DNA from: a virus | Length of the DNA stretch: 62,183 bases | Strand: one strand, 5' to 3' | IMG/VR virus record: IMGVR_UViG_3300021962_009965 | Location: 1-62,183 of that record | Shown: piece by piece, positions 35,658 to 44,567 of the stretch | How positions within the stretch are numbered: the first letter of the stretch is position 1 | Layout: every line of letters begins with the position of its first letter | Made by a program: the position numbers and the translations under genes | The notes under the pieces: model-generated | The model's input: the letters and a program-made list of their open reading frames with translations, nothing else | What the model was told of the DNA's origin: nothing | Databases searched by the model: none

Positions 35658-38285
35658 ATGAGTCAGGTAGGAGTTCTAATAAGTAGTGATAATTTCAACG
35701 GACAGACGGGTAAGGTTTTATTTAAGAACTTTTCAAATCAAGTTATCGATTTGGGTTATCAGACACTACCATTTGTATATTCACCTGTAGATGGTGTTGT
35801 ACAAGGAATCTATTTCATTTATTTCTCATCTACCAGTGAGACCTGTTTGGTTGTAATTGGTCAACCTAACCCATCACCCACACCAACTCCAACACCAACA
35901 ATGACTCCATCACCATCACCTGACAACGGTGTTGTGTATTCATACATCAATCCAGGATCGGTTGTCATAGATTATGTTGCAAGTTTGGAGAAAGTATTTT
36001 CAGGTGATGTTTCATTTGGGTTAGTTCAAAAATTATCCTTTGAACCAAACATTACGGAATATATTGTTACCAATTATGAATTCTTGTCAGGGTCTACAAG
36101 TGGTACCACACAGGTAGTCTTAAGTGGAAAAAGTTTTGATAATGTTGTAAGAAATACGGAATTTGAATTTTTTGATGTCAATCCATCAGGATTTGTATTG
36201 AATGCCACACCAATATTTGCATCAGCAACGCCAACACCAACTCCGACTATTACTGAAACACCAACACAAACACCTACAAATACGCCCACTGTAACACCAA
36301 CAATTACTGAAAGTCAAACTCAAACCCCGACTCAAACTCCTACTCTATCACCAACTCCGACGATTACTGAAAGTCCAACACCTTCCGTTACTCCGACTTC
36401 AACGTTGACACCTACTGTCACTCCTAGTATAACCATGTCTGAAACACCAACACAGACACCTACACCTACATTATCAGTAACACCAACATCAAGTCTTACG
36501 CCAACTATTTCTGAAACTCCTACCCAAACACCTACCCCAACTATTTCTGAAACTCCTACCCAAACACCAACATCGACACTAACTCCAACTATTACAGAGT
36601 CACAAACTCCTACACCAACTATAACACCTACTAGTGATCCGACACAAACTCCTACTCAAAGTGAAACCCCTACTCCTACGCCTACAATTTCTGAAACTCC
36701 AACTCAGACTCCTACACCTACAATTTCTGAAACTCCAACTCAGACTCCTACACCTACAATTTCTGAGACGCCAACTCAGACTCCTACACCTACAATTTCT
36801 GAGACACCTACGCTTACCCCAACTTCAACTTTGACAGAAACTCCAACTCCAACGTCAACATTGACTCCGACTGTAACTCCTACAGAGACGGTAACACAAA
36901 CCCCATCTGAAACTACTACTCAGACACCGACTCCTACTATTTCAGAAACACCTACTCAAACGCCTACTCCTACTATTTCAGAAACACCCACTCAGACGCC
37001 TACACCAACAATTTCTGAAACTCCTACTCAAACGCCTACACCAACAATTTCTGAAACACCTACTCAGACGCCTACACCAACAATTTCTGAAACTCCTACT
37101 CAAACGCCTTCGGTTACGCCAACTTGTGGAATTTTCACTCAACAATATCTTAGAGTTAGATTATTAGGTTGTACTAATTTTGATTTAACATTATTTGATG
37201 ATCCATCGTTTACTATAAATGCGAATGCTGTTTGTGATTATGTTGTTTCTGGATGTGCTTACGGTGATTTGGGTACAGTATATTGTGGAACTGAAACAAT
37301 TGCGTCGGGAGATCATGTACATACATTTAACTTGAGTCCTGTATTACAACCTGGAGAATGTGTCACAGGATTCACAGTAAGCAATGTTGTACCTCAATGT
37401 CCGTGTGTCAATGTAACTTTTGTTGATGTTTCACCAACACCAACACCTACTCCAACCATTACTGACACGCCAACACAAACACCAACACTCACTACAACTC
37501 CAAGTTTGACACCAACACTAACACCTTCTCCAACTCAGGCAGTTATCCCATCAGACCCAACACTTGAAATTTATTATCAGGGTAGTTTAGCAACTTACTA
37601 CACACCAACACCTGATAGTGGTGATACATTTACTCAGTGGGTTGACTCGTCATCGAGCGCGCATAATGCGAATGCCATTTGTGGGTCATGTAAACCTGAG
37701 TGGTGGAGTAATGTTCAAAATGGTTTGGGTGGTACCTATTACGATGGAATATCGATGGGATCTAGTGTGAATCCTCTTACAGATTTAGCGGCTAAATCAG
37801 GTGAAACTATAATAGTAGTTGCTCGTGTGTTAAATACTGGTGCTACGGAACAATATATCCAAGGAGGATCTGATGGAAACACTGGTTTGGATTCTGTATA
37901 TCTGAGACAAAGTGGTGGAACATATAATATTGCTGAAGCAGGTGGATTTGGGGTTGTATCAGGCACCCCAGTAGATTTAAATTCCCATATTTTTTCTATC
38001 GTATTCAGTGGTAGTGGAACAAATAATTCTGACAGACTAAAATTCAGAATTGATTCTGTTGAACAGACTATGACATTTACTTCAAATGTGGGAACAACGA
38101 CTTCAGCTCTTACAGATTATATATTTATGGGTGTATCTTACACTCCACAAGCGGCAGGCACCACACAATTCTATTACAATGGATTTTTGTTGGACGTTTT
38201 AGTCTATAGCCGAGCACTCGATTCATTTGAACTGGATGCAATAGAATCCTATTTATCAAATAAATGGGCAATACCTCTATTGTAA
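35658..38285 (+). CDS. Mucin-like Thr/Pro repeat protein with lectin-like C-terminus
   Basis: An 875-residue surface protein. Residues 1-185 are two small beta domains joined by a Thr/Pro linker. Residues 190-487 are a nearly pure Thr/Pro/Ser/Glu stretch with tandem 12-residue units TISETPTQTPTP. Residues 490-590 form a Cys-containing domain, a second Thr/Pro linker follows (595-635), and residues 640-875 resemble a concanavalin A-like lectin domain (ARVLNTGATEQYIQGG; C-terminal LDAIESYLSNKW, a typical ending). Reads as stalk plus carbohydrate-binding tip. Ser/Thr density makes it a natural target for O-glycosylation. Confidence 0.8.
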   Translation: MSQVGVLISSDNFNGQTGKVLFKNFSNQVIDLGYQTLPFVYSPVDGVVQGIYFIYFSSTSETCLVVIGQPNPSPTPTPTPTMTPSPSPDNGVVYSYINPGSVVIDYVASLEKVFSGDVSFGLVQKLSFEPNITEYIVTNYEFLSGSTSGTTQVVLSGKSFDNVVRNTEFEFFDVNPSGFVLNATPIFASATPTPTPTITETPTQTPTNTPTVTPTITESQTQTPTQTPTLSPTPTITESPTPSVTPTSTLTPTVTPSITMSETPTQTPTPTLSVTPTSSLTPTISETPTQTPTPTISETPTQTPTSTLTPTITESQTPTPTITPTSDPTQTPTQSETPTPTPTISETPTQTPTPTISETPTQTPTPTISETPTQTPTPTISETPTLTPTSTLTETPTPTSTLTPTVTPTETVTQTPSETTTQTPTPTISETPTQTPTPTISETPTQTPTPTISETPTQTPTPTISETPTQTPTPTISETPTQTPSVTPTCGIFTQQYLRVRLLGCTNFDLTLFDDPSFTINANAVCDYVVSGCAYGDLGTVYCGTETIASGDHVHTFNLSPVLQPGECVTGFTVSNVVPQCPCVNVTFVDVSPTPTPTPTITDTPTQTPTLTTTPSLTPTLTPSPTQAVIPSDPTLEIYYQGSLATYYTPTPDSGDTFTQWVDSSSSAHNANAICGSCKPEWWSNVQNGLGGTYYDGISMGSSVNPLTDLAAKSGETIIVVARVLNTGATEQYIQGGSDGNTGLDSVYLRQSGGTYNIAEAGGFGVVSGTPVDLNSHIFSIVFSGSGTNNSDRLKFRIDSVEQTMTFTSNVGTTTSALTDYIFMGVSYTPQAAGTTQFYYNGFLLDVLVYSRALDSFELDAIESYLSNKWAIPLL
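36681..37115 (+). repeat. 36-base tandem repeat (TPTISETPTQTP units)
   Basis: Two clusters of 36-base units (about 36681-36800 and 36930-37115) with form ACACCTACAATTTCTGAAAC, differing mostly at synonymous sites. The repeats keep frame. Likely to vary in number between related phages by slippage or unequal exchange. Confidence 0.85.
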
Positions 38286-38393
38286 AATAAAATAGTTTTA
38301 GGTGAAAATTGACATCAACTTAGAACTAAATAATTTAATTCAATCATTCTGTTTAATTTTTCTCATTTTTGTGTAGGTTTGTAAAAAAACTTC
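38286..38393. other. Intergenic, nothing recognised
   Basis: 108 bases, the longest or near-longest gap of the window. AT-rich, no ORF, no TATTTAT element, no hairpin. It separates the fibre operon from the second glycosyltransferase cluster, so a non-TATTTAT promoter may lie here. Confidence 0.5.
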
Positions 38394-39641
38394 ATGAAAA
38401 TTTTTGTTCAAATTGCTTCTTATAGGGATCCACAGCTTATCCCTACAATCAAAAACATGTTAGAAAACGCCAAAAGACCAAAAAATCTTAGAATCGGTGT
38501 TGCACGACAATTTCATCCTGACGATAAATTCGATGATTTGTCCGAGTTCGAAAAGGATAACCGTTTCAGAATTTTAAACATTCCTCACGAAGAGGCTGAA
38601 GGTGTATGTTGGGCACGAAATTTAGTTCAACAATTGTATCAAGATGAAGAATACACACTTCAAATTGATTCTCATATGAGATTTGCACCAAATTGGGATG
38701 ATGAGATGATTAAGATGGTAAAACAACTTCAGAAAAAAGGTTACAAAAAACCACTTTTGACAGGTTATGTATCCTCATTTGACCCCGATAATGACCCTCA
38801 AGGAAGGGTTCAAGAACCTTGGAGAATGGTTTTTGATAGATTTATTCCGGAGGGTGCAGTATTTTTCCTACCCGAGACAATTCCTGGTTGGAAAGATATG
38901 AAACAACCAGTACCTGCAAGATTTTATTCAGCTCACTTTGCATTTACTATAGGTCAATTCTCAAAAGAAGTCCAACATAATCCCGAATACTACTTCCACG
39001 GGGAAGAAATATCTATCTCTGCAAGAGCCTATACTTGGGGATATGACTTGTTTCACCCACATAAAGTTCTAATTTGGCATGAATATACTAGAAAAGGTAG
39101 AACCAAACAATGGGATGATGATAAAAAATGGGTTGATAGAAATAATAAGTCCCACCTACTAAATAGAAAATTATTCGGTATGGATGGTCTTGAACAAGAA
39201 GGTCACGAAGATTTTTTTGGTTTCGGTCCTGAAAGAAGTTTGAGAGATTATGAAAAGTATGCGGGGTTATTATTCGAAAAAAGAGCAGTACAACAGTACA
39301 CTTTGGATAAAAATTATCCACCAAACCCGTACAACTATGAAACTGAGGATGAATGGAAGAAAAACTTTGCGTCAGTATTTAAACATTGTATTGATATCAA
39401 TTATTCTTCGGTACCTGAAAAAGACTATGAATTTTGGGTTGTTGCGTTCCACGGGGCAAATGATGAGACTCTCTTTAGAAAAGATGCTGACATCAATGAA
39501 ATTCAACGTATTATGAATGACCCTGATGGTTACGGAAAAGTGTGGAGAGAATTCCAAACAGAAAGCAAACCAGCATATTGGGTTGTTTGGCCATTCTCAA
39601 CATCTAAGGGATGGTGTGAGAGAATTACAGGTAATTTATAA
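38394..39641 (+). CDS. GlcNAc-transferase-like (Skp1/GT60-type)
   Basis: A 415-residue protein. Its N-terminal half is a close match in pattern to the GlcNAc-transferase family that modifies Skp1 hydroxyproline: IFVQIASYRDPQLIPT at the start, EGVCWARNL (residues 70-77), LQIDSHMRF (Asp92-His94 in place of DxD) and later FHGEEISISARAYTWGYD with the conserved Glu-Glu. Such enzymes add a sugar to a hydroxyl on protein; bacterial members are uncharacterised. The C-terminal 130 residues are specific to this protein. First gene of an operon of six. Confidence 0.8.
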   Translation: MKIFVQIASYRDPQLIPTIKNMLENAKRPKNLRIGVARQFHPDDKFDDLSEFEKDNRFRILNIPHEEAEGVCWARNLVQQLYQDEEYTLQIDSHMRFAPNWDDEMIKMVKQLQKKGYKKPLLTGYVSSFDPDNDPQGRVQEPWRMVFDRFIPEGAVFFLPETIPGWKDMKQPVPARFYSAHFAFTIGQFSKEVQHNPEYYFHGEEISISARAYTWGYDLFHPHKVLIWHEYTRKGRTKQWDDDKKWVDRNNKSHLLNRKLFGMDGLEQEGHEDFFGFGPERSLRDYEKYAGLLFEKRAVQQYTLDKNYPPNPYNYETEDEWKKNFASVFKHCIDINYSSVPEKDYEFWVVAFHGANDETLFRKDADINEIQRIMNDPDGYGKVWREFQTESKPAYWVVWPFSTSKGWCERITGNL

Positions 39642-39643
39642 TA

Positions 39644-40354
39644 ATGGTTACGTTTGATGGTAAAAAAATTGCCGATATTGGTTATTTCATCAATTTAGAT
39701 GAAAGAACGGATAGACGTGAAAAATTAGAATCACAACTTTCTAAATTCAAGATAGAAGGTGTAGAAAGGGTATCAGCGAACAAAAACACAGATTCCGGAC
39801 CTACAAATTGTAAAAGAAGTCATTTTGACTTATTACAAAGATTGGTAGATTCCGACCATGAAACTTTGTTAGTTTTGGAAGATGATTGTTTGTTTTTGGA
39901 TTTTTTAATAGAGGAGTCAAACGAGATTTTTGATAATATAAACAAAACTGAATGGGATTTGTTTTGGTTAGGTTGTAGAAACAGAAGGACACCATTATTA
40001 AGAGAAAATAATTGTTACGAAGTATCTTCGGTTTCTCATGCTCAATCTTATCTAATAAAAAAAGATTTTGCAAAGCACATTTTGGAAAAATATCCAATAT
40101 ATCCACATGATAATCACAATAACGTTCCGATTGATGAATTGTTAACTCTGAGCGTTTATGGATACAATGTGGTTTCCAACCCAAGCAGTGTGAATTTTTA
40201 TAATTTGGATCAACCTTTGGATGTCTTAGAAAGACATTTCACCGCTCTTTGTTATGAGAAATCACTAACAACACAATATTCTTCATATAGTAATCTATGG
40301 CATTATGAAACTCATTGGGAAGAATATATAATCAGATCATTTCCTAAGTGGTAA
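39644..40354 (+). CDS. GT25-family glycosyltransferase
   Basis: A 236-residue GT25 protein. FINLDERTDRREKL (residues 16-29), a VLEDDCLF motif (Glu79-Asp80-Asp81) and SHAQSYLIKK are the standard signature. GT25 includes bacterial LPS galactosyltransferases and the animal collagen galactosyltransferase (COLGALT). It starts 2 bases after the previous stop. Donor most likely UDP-hexose; acceptor unknown, with collagen-like phage proteins as one candidate. Confidence 0.85.
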   Translation: MVTFDGKKIADIGYFINLDERTDRREKLESQLSKFKIEGVERVSANKNTDSGPTNCKRSHFDLLQRLVDSDHETLLVLEDDCLFLDFLIEESNEIFDNINKTEWDLFWLGCRNRRTPLLRENNCYEVSSVSHAQSYLIKKDFAKHILEKYPIYPHDNHNNVPIDELLTLSVYGYNVVSNPSSVNFYNLDQPLDVLERHFTALCYEKSLTTQYSSYSNLWHYETHWEEYIIRSFPKW

Positions 40355-40357
40355 TAT

Positions 40358-41095
40358 ATGAAATTAATAAGTGTCACTTGGTCATACGGGGATGAATCTC
40401 ATATTGAAGAAACAATCCTCTATAGAAGTTTTATTAAACACAATAATGAGAAAGATTTTATCAATATTCATTACAATCGAACAAATTTCGAGGAATTAGA
40501 AAAAGAGTTTCATTCCAAGTTCGGATATCAATATGAATTTTTGTTATATAGAATTTTTTTGTTATCTGACCGACTAAAGTCTATTGATGATGATGTATTT
40601 ATTTTTTCTGACACGACTGATGTTGTTTGCATTGGAAACATAAATGATATTGATTATACAGGTGGGATTATTTTCTCTGCCGAAAGACATCAATACCCTA
40701 ATGATATTTCAAGTTGGAAACCCATAAACAAATACCCTCAAGAAAACTTAGATAAATCTAATTTCTTGAATGCAGGACTTCAGATGAGTGAGAAAAATTT
40801 GTATTTAGATTTTTTGGAATCTGTTATTGAACACGTTTTTCCAATTGAATATAAAACATTTGGTGGAGATCAAGGTGTATTTATCTATTATTTTATAAAT
40901 GAATTTTCTCCAAAAATCACTTTGGATACTAGTCGTAATATATTTGTAAGTACTTATTTGACAAGTGCGGAGTCGTATAAAACCAATGATGGAAAAGTAC
41001 AATACATTCCCACAAATTCATTTCCATTTTTTATTCATGATAATGGTTGGAATTATGGAAGTCCAAGAATAATTGAAAGGTATAGCTTAATATGA
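40358..41095 (+). CDS. PLOD-type glycosyltransferase-like protein (paralogue 1)
   Basis: A 245-residue GT-A protein resembling the glycosyltransferase domain of lysyl hydroxylase/PLOD proteins. Visible: IFSDTTDVVCIG (Asp85, Asp88; DxxD metal site), IIFSAERHQYP (PLOD has VFSAENxCWP), NFLNAGLQM and GGDQGVFIYYF (DQ). The Fe/oxoglutarate hydroxylase domain of PLOD is absent. In animals this domain transfers glucose to galactosyl-hydroxylysine of collagen. Overlaps the next gene by 4 bases. Confidence 0.72.
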   Translation: MKLISVTWSYGDESHIEETILYRSFIKHNNEKDFINIHYNRTNFEELEKEFHSKFGYQYEFLLYRIFLLSDRLKSIDDDVFIFSDTTDVVCIGNINDIDYTGGIIFSAERHQYPNDISSWKPINKYPQENLDKSNFLNAGLQMSEKNLYLDFLESVIEHVFPIEYKTFGGDQGVFIYYFINEFSPKITLDTSRNIFVSTYLTSAESYKTNDGKVQYIPTNSFPFFIHDNGWNYGSPRIIERYSLI

Positions 41096-41823
41096 AAAAC
41101 GCAATAATTTCTACATACTACTGTCTTGGATGTCAGGAGCCCTCAAAGATTGAATGTAAAACACGTTTTGCATATGATATCGATGATGAGGATTTTTATC
41201 TAAATTTTAGTAATGATTTCAATCCATTTGATTTCTCAAATATTACTGATGTCGGTGTTAGTAAAAGAAAAGATCTAGTCTTTGGTAAAATTTTTAGATT
41301 GAGAAAATTTATCGAAGATAAAATTTTAGGGAAATACGACAACTTATTACATATTGATTATTCTGACACTAAGTTTGCAAGAAGTAGTAAAGAATTATTT
41401 GATAATTTTCATCAAAGTGGGAAGGAAATAGTAATATCAACCGAAAAAAATTGTTGGCCTTATCTTGACTCAGTATCCAATTGGTTTGAAACCAAACTAC
41501 CACAAAAAGAATTCTTTTATGTGAATTCAGGAGCTGTTATATCAAATACAAACCGATTTTATCAAATACTTAAAGAACTTGAATTGATTTGTTTGAATTC
41601 AAACATAGATTTTTGGGACGATCAAGGAGTATGGCAATATTATAATTTGAAAGAAAATAACCTCAGTAAGGATCTGAACTCGGAATACTTTTTTTCAACC
41701 GCCGAGTTGGATGAAACTTACTATAAATTTGAAAACGGTGTTATCACCACAAAGTTTGGAACTCAACCTTACTTGATACATGATAATTCAAGTTTTTCAC
41801 TAAACCTAATAAGAAAAATTTAA
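41092..41823 (+). CDS. PLOD-type glycosyltransferase-like protein (paralogue 2)
   Basis: A 243-residue relative of the preceding gene. HIDYSDTKF (Asp89, Asp92) is the metal site, IVISTEKNCWPY (residues 113-124) matches the SAENxCWP block even better than paralogue 1, followed by FYVNSGAVIS and DFWDDQGVWQYY (Asp176-Asp177-Gln178). Only one base separates it from the methyltransferase-like gene. The two copies have diverged strongly and may use different acceptors. Confidence 0.75.
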   Translation: MKNAIISTYYCLGCQEPSKIECKTRFAYDIDDEDFYLNFSNDFNPFDFSNITDVGVSKRKDLVFGKIFRLRKFIEDKILGKYDNLLHIDYSDTKFARSSKELFDNFHQSGKEIVISTEKNCWPYLDSVSNWFETKLPQKEFFYVNSGAVISNTNRFYQILKELELICLNSNIDFWDDQGVWQYYNLKENNLSKDLNSEYFFSTAELDETYYKFENGVITTKFGTQPYLIHDNSSFSLNLIRKI

Positions 41824-41824
41824 T

Positions 41825-42433
41825 ATGAGTGTTTCGGGACATTTTGTTTATAAGGGGTTAACTATCATGCAACACCCCAATGTAGAAAAGGCTTTTGAAG
41901 AGCTTTTGATTGATCTAAAACCAACGAAAGTGTTGGAGATTGGAACATCATCAGGAGGGCTTACTCTGATGATTAGAGATATTTTGGATAGAGTTGGTCT
42001 ATCAGATACACGTTTAGTTACCTACGATGTATATGAACCACAATATCTTAGACACCACGTAAATGATGGTGCAAACATCGAAATTAAAGTTAAAAACGTA
42101 TTCAACCACCAATATTCTGATTTGGAAAATGGTCAAGAAATTATTGATTTTATAACTTCCGAGGGTACTACCTTAGTTTTGTGTGATGGAGGAAGTAAGA
42201 AAAATGAGTTTAGAATTTTATCTAACTTATTAAAAGTAGGTGATGTGATTATGGCACACGATTATTCCCCAAATGAAACTTATTTCAGAGAATTCGTCCA
42301 TGATACAATTTGGAGTTGGTTAGAAATTCAAGATAGTGATATCGAAGGTCCCTGTCAATTAAATAATTTGGAAGGTTATCTTCATGAAACATTCAAAAAT
42401 GTCGTTTGGGCATGTAGAAAAAAAATGAAATAA
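41825..42433 (+). CDS. SAM-dependent methyltransferase-like protein
   Basis: A 202-residue Rossmann protein. KVLEIGTSSGGLTLMI is the SAM-binding glycine loop (motif I), RLVTYDVYEP contains the acidic ribose-binding residue, and TLVLCDGGSKKNEF with VGDVIMAHDYS fit class I methyltransferases of the type found in antibiotic and LPS loci (cephalosporin hydroxylase-like). May methylate a sugar hydroxyl on the glycan made by its operon neighbours. Confidence 0.72.
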   Translation: MSVSGHFVYKGLTIMQHPNVEKAFEELLIDLKPTKVLEIGTSSGGLTLMIRDILDRVGLSDTRLVTYDVYEPQYLRHHVNDGANIEIKVKNVFNHQYSDLENGQEIIDFITSEGTTLVLCDGGSKKNEFRILSNLLKVGDVIMAHDYSPNETYFREFVHDTIWSWLEIQDSDIEGPCQLNNLEGYLHETFKNVVWACRKKMK

Positions 42434-42434
42434 G

Positions 42435-44105
42435 ATGAAAGTTACTTTTGTTACAGGTCTTTGGAATATAAAACGCGATACCTTAGGGGAAGGATGGTCT
42501 AGATCATTTGACCATTATTTGCAAAAGTTCGAACAACTTCTAGAAGTGGACGTAAACTTGATAATTTTTGGTGAACAAGAATTGGGAGATTTTGTTAGAC
42601 AACGTCGAAGGGATGATAATACTCAGTTTATTGTTAGAGACCAAAATTGGTTTAAGTCAGAATTTTATAATCAAATTCAAAACATCAGAACCAATCCAGA
42701 TTGGTTAGCTCAATCAGGATGGTTATCAGAATCCACACAGGCCCGTTTGGAGATGTATAATCCATTAGTTATGTCAAAAATGTTTTTGTTACATGATGCA
42801 AAAATTATGGACCAATTTGATTCTGATTATTTATTTTGGATTGATGCTGGACTAAGTAACACCGTTCATCCTGGTTACTTCACTCATGACAAAGTACAAG
42901 ATAAATTACCAAAATATTTTGATAAATTTTCCTTTGTTTGTTTTCCATACGAAGCCAATACGGAAATTCATGGTTTTAATTTTCAAAAAATCAATCAATT
43001 AGCTGGTAGTAAAGTTGATATGGTGGCAAGAGGTGGCTTTTTCGGAGGACCAAAAGAAAGTGTTGCCGATTTGAATGGTTTGTATTATAATTTGATGAGT
43101 AATACGTTGAATTCAGGACTTATGGGTACTGAAGAATCGTTATTTACAATTCTTTGTTATAAACACCCTGATTTGGTAAATTATTTTGAAATTGAAAGTA
43201 ACGGATTAATGGGTAAGTTTTTTGAAGATTTAAAAAATGATACCTTAGAAAAAAAATCTAAAGAACCAATCCAACCAAGAAATGAAAATTTAGAAATTGA
43301 TAATACCGCATTGTATGTCATAACATTCAATAGTCCCAAACAATTTGAGACTCTTATAACTTCGATGATAAAATATGATAAAGACTTTATTGATAAACCA
43401 AGAAAGTTTTTGTTAGATAATTCTTCAGATCTTACAACAACAGAAAGGTATCAAGAAATATGTAATGAATTTGGATTCGAACATATCAAGAAAGATAATT
43501 TAGGGATTTGTGGTGGAAGACAATGGATTGCCGAACATGTTGATGAACATAATTTTGACTTCTATTGGTTTTTTGAAGACGATATGTTCTTTTACCCGAA
43601 TGAAGGGACTGTTTGTAGAAATGGATTCAACCGATATGTAAAAGGTCTTTATAGGATTTCTATGGAAATTACAAAAAATAATAATTTTGATTTTCTAAAA
43701 TTGAATTATTCAGAATTTTTTGGGGATAATGGAACTCAGTGGTCTTGGTACAATGTACCTCAAAATTATCGTGAATCGAGATGGCCTGAAAAAAGTCAAT
43801 TACCTGTCCACGGACAAGATCCTAATGCCCCAAGGACTCAATTCAAACACATTAGAACTTATAAGGGGGTATCATTTATCAATGGGGAAATCTATTACTG
43901 TAATTGGCCACAAGTTGTTACCAAAGAAGGAAATAAGAAAATGTTCTTAACCGAAAAGTGGGCACACCCATACGAACAAACTTGGATGAGTTACATGTAC
44001 CAAGAAACTGTTGCTGGTAATTTACACCCAGGTATGTTATTGATGACACCTACAGAACACGATAGATTCGAATTTTACGATGGTAATCTGAGAAAAGAAT
44101 CCTAA
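42435..44105 (+). CDS. Two-domain protein: HtrL/YibB-like plus GT-A glycosyltransferase
   Basis: A 556-residue fusion. Residues 1-270 resemble the HtrL/YibB family (TFVTGLWNIKRDTLGEGW; YLFWIDAGLSNTVHP with an IDAG acidic site; GGFFGGPKESV; GTEESLFT), probably a GT-A transferase. Residues 290-556 are a GT2-like domain (ALYVITFNSPKQFETLI, DNLGICGGRQWI, FYWFFEDDMFF with DD). Two transferases on one chain suggest two successive sugar additions. Last gene of the cluster; stop 27 bases before the next ATG. Confidence 0.72.
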   Translation: MKVTFVTGLWNIKRDTLGEGWSRSFDHYLQKFEQLLEVDVNLIIFGEQELGDFVRQRRRDDNTQFIVRDQNWFKSEFYNQIQNIRTNPDWLAQSGWLSESTQARLEMYNPLVMSKMFLLHDAKIMDQFDSDYLFWIDAGLSNTVHPGYFTHDKVQDKLPKYFDKFSFVCFPYEANTEIHGFNFQKINQLAGSKVDMVARGGFFGGPKESVADLNGLYYNLMSNTLNSGLMGTEESLFTILCYKHPDLVNYFEIESNGLMGKFFEDLKNDTLEKKSKEPIQPRNENLEIDNTALYVITFNSPKQFETLITSMIKYDKDFIDKPRKFLLDNSSDLTTTERYQEICNEFGFEHIKKDNLGICGGRQWIAEHVDEHNFDFYWFFEDDMFFYPNEGTVCRNGFNRYVKGLYRISMEITKNNNFDFLKLNYSEFFGDNGTQWSWYNVPQNYRESRWPEKSQLPVHGQDPNAPRTQFKHIRTYKGVSFINGEIYYCNWPQVVTKEGNKKMFLTEKWAHPYEQTWMSYMYQETVAGNLHPGMLLMTPTEHDRFEFYDGNLRKES

Positions 44106-44109
44106 GTGG

Positions 44110-44116
44110 TATTTAT
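44110..44116 (+). promoter_or_regulatory. TATTTAT element
   Basis: Sense reading GGTATTTATTG, 15 bases before ATG 44132 and only a few bases after the preceding stop. Confidence 0.5.
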
Positions 44117-44131
44117 TGTAAAATACTATCT

Positions 44132-44533
44132 ATGGATTTTTTCATAAAAAAGAATGCAACTTTACCTTTACTGAAAATGCAAGTGGTGCAAGACGGTAGA
44201 AGTGAGTATTTGTCATTTATGGAATCTTTGCAGGACGCAACAATTTCATTCACAATGATAAATGAGGCTACAGGTATCCCAAAAATTGTTTCCAAACCAG
44301 CATATATCGTAGAACTGATTGGTTTGGATGTGAATGCCACCCCTGAATATTATGTTTACTATCGTTTTACCAAAAGAGATACTAATACTGTTGGTAGATA
44401 TGTTGGTCAATTTTTGATCAAATATAATCAAGCGTTATTAGGTGGACCTCAAGGAGATTTGATTGTTCCATTACGTGATGAACTTTATATCAACATCCAA
44501 GATAGTTTTATTTCAGATAGTCCCTGTTGTTGA
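44132..44533 (+). CDS. Hypothetical beta-rich protein
   Basis: A 133-residue protein starting MDFFIKKNATLPLLKMQVV, looking like a small beta-sandwich (DGRSEYLSFMESLQDATISFTM; PEYYVYYRFTKRDT; GPQGDLIVPLRDELYINI). The pattern recalls baseplate or head-decoration proteins and Ig-like virion domains. No certain family. Own TATTTAT element upstream; precedes the polymerase leader ORF by 34 bases. Confidence 0.6.
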   Translation: MDFFIKKNATLPLLKMQVVQDGRSEYLSFMESLQDATISFTMINEATGIPKIVSKPAYIVELIGLDVNATPEYYVYYRFTKRDTNTVGRYVGQFLIKYNQALLGGPQGDLIVPLRDELYINIQDSFISDSPCC

Positions 44534-44554
44534 CGGACTAACATATTGATCGTA

Positions 44555-44561
44555 TATTTAT
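44555..44561 (+). promoter_or_regulatory. TATTTAT element upstream of polymerase leader
   Basis: Sense reading CGTATATTTATCGGTGAATG, 6 bases before the start of the 22-codon ORF at 44568. Confidence 0.5.
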
Positions 44562-44567
44562 CGGTGA

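Noticed and set aside
36681-37115. Tandem repeats as an iteron-type origin
   Set aside because: Period is 36 and in frame, with synonymous drift; a coding minisatellite explains it.
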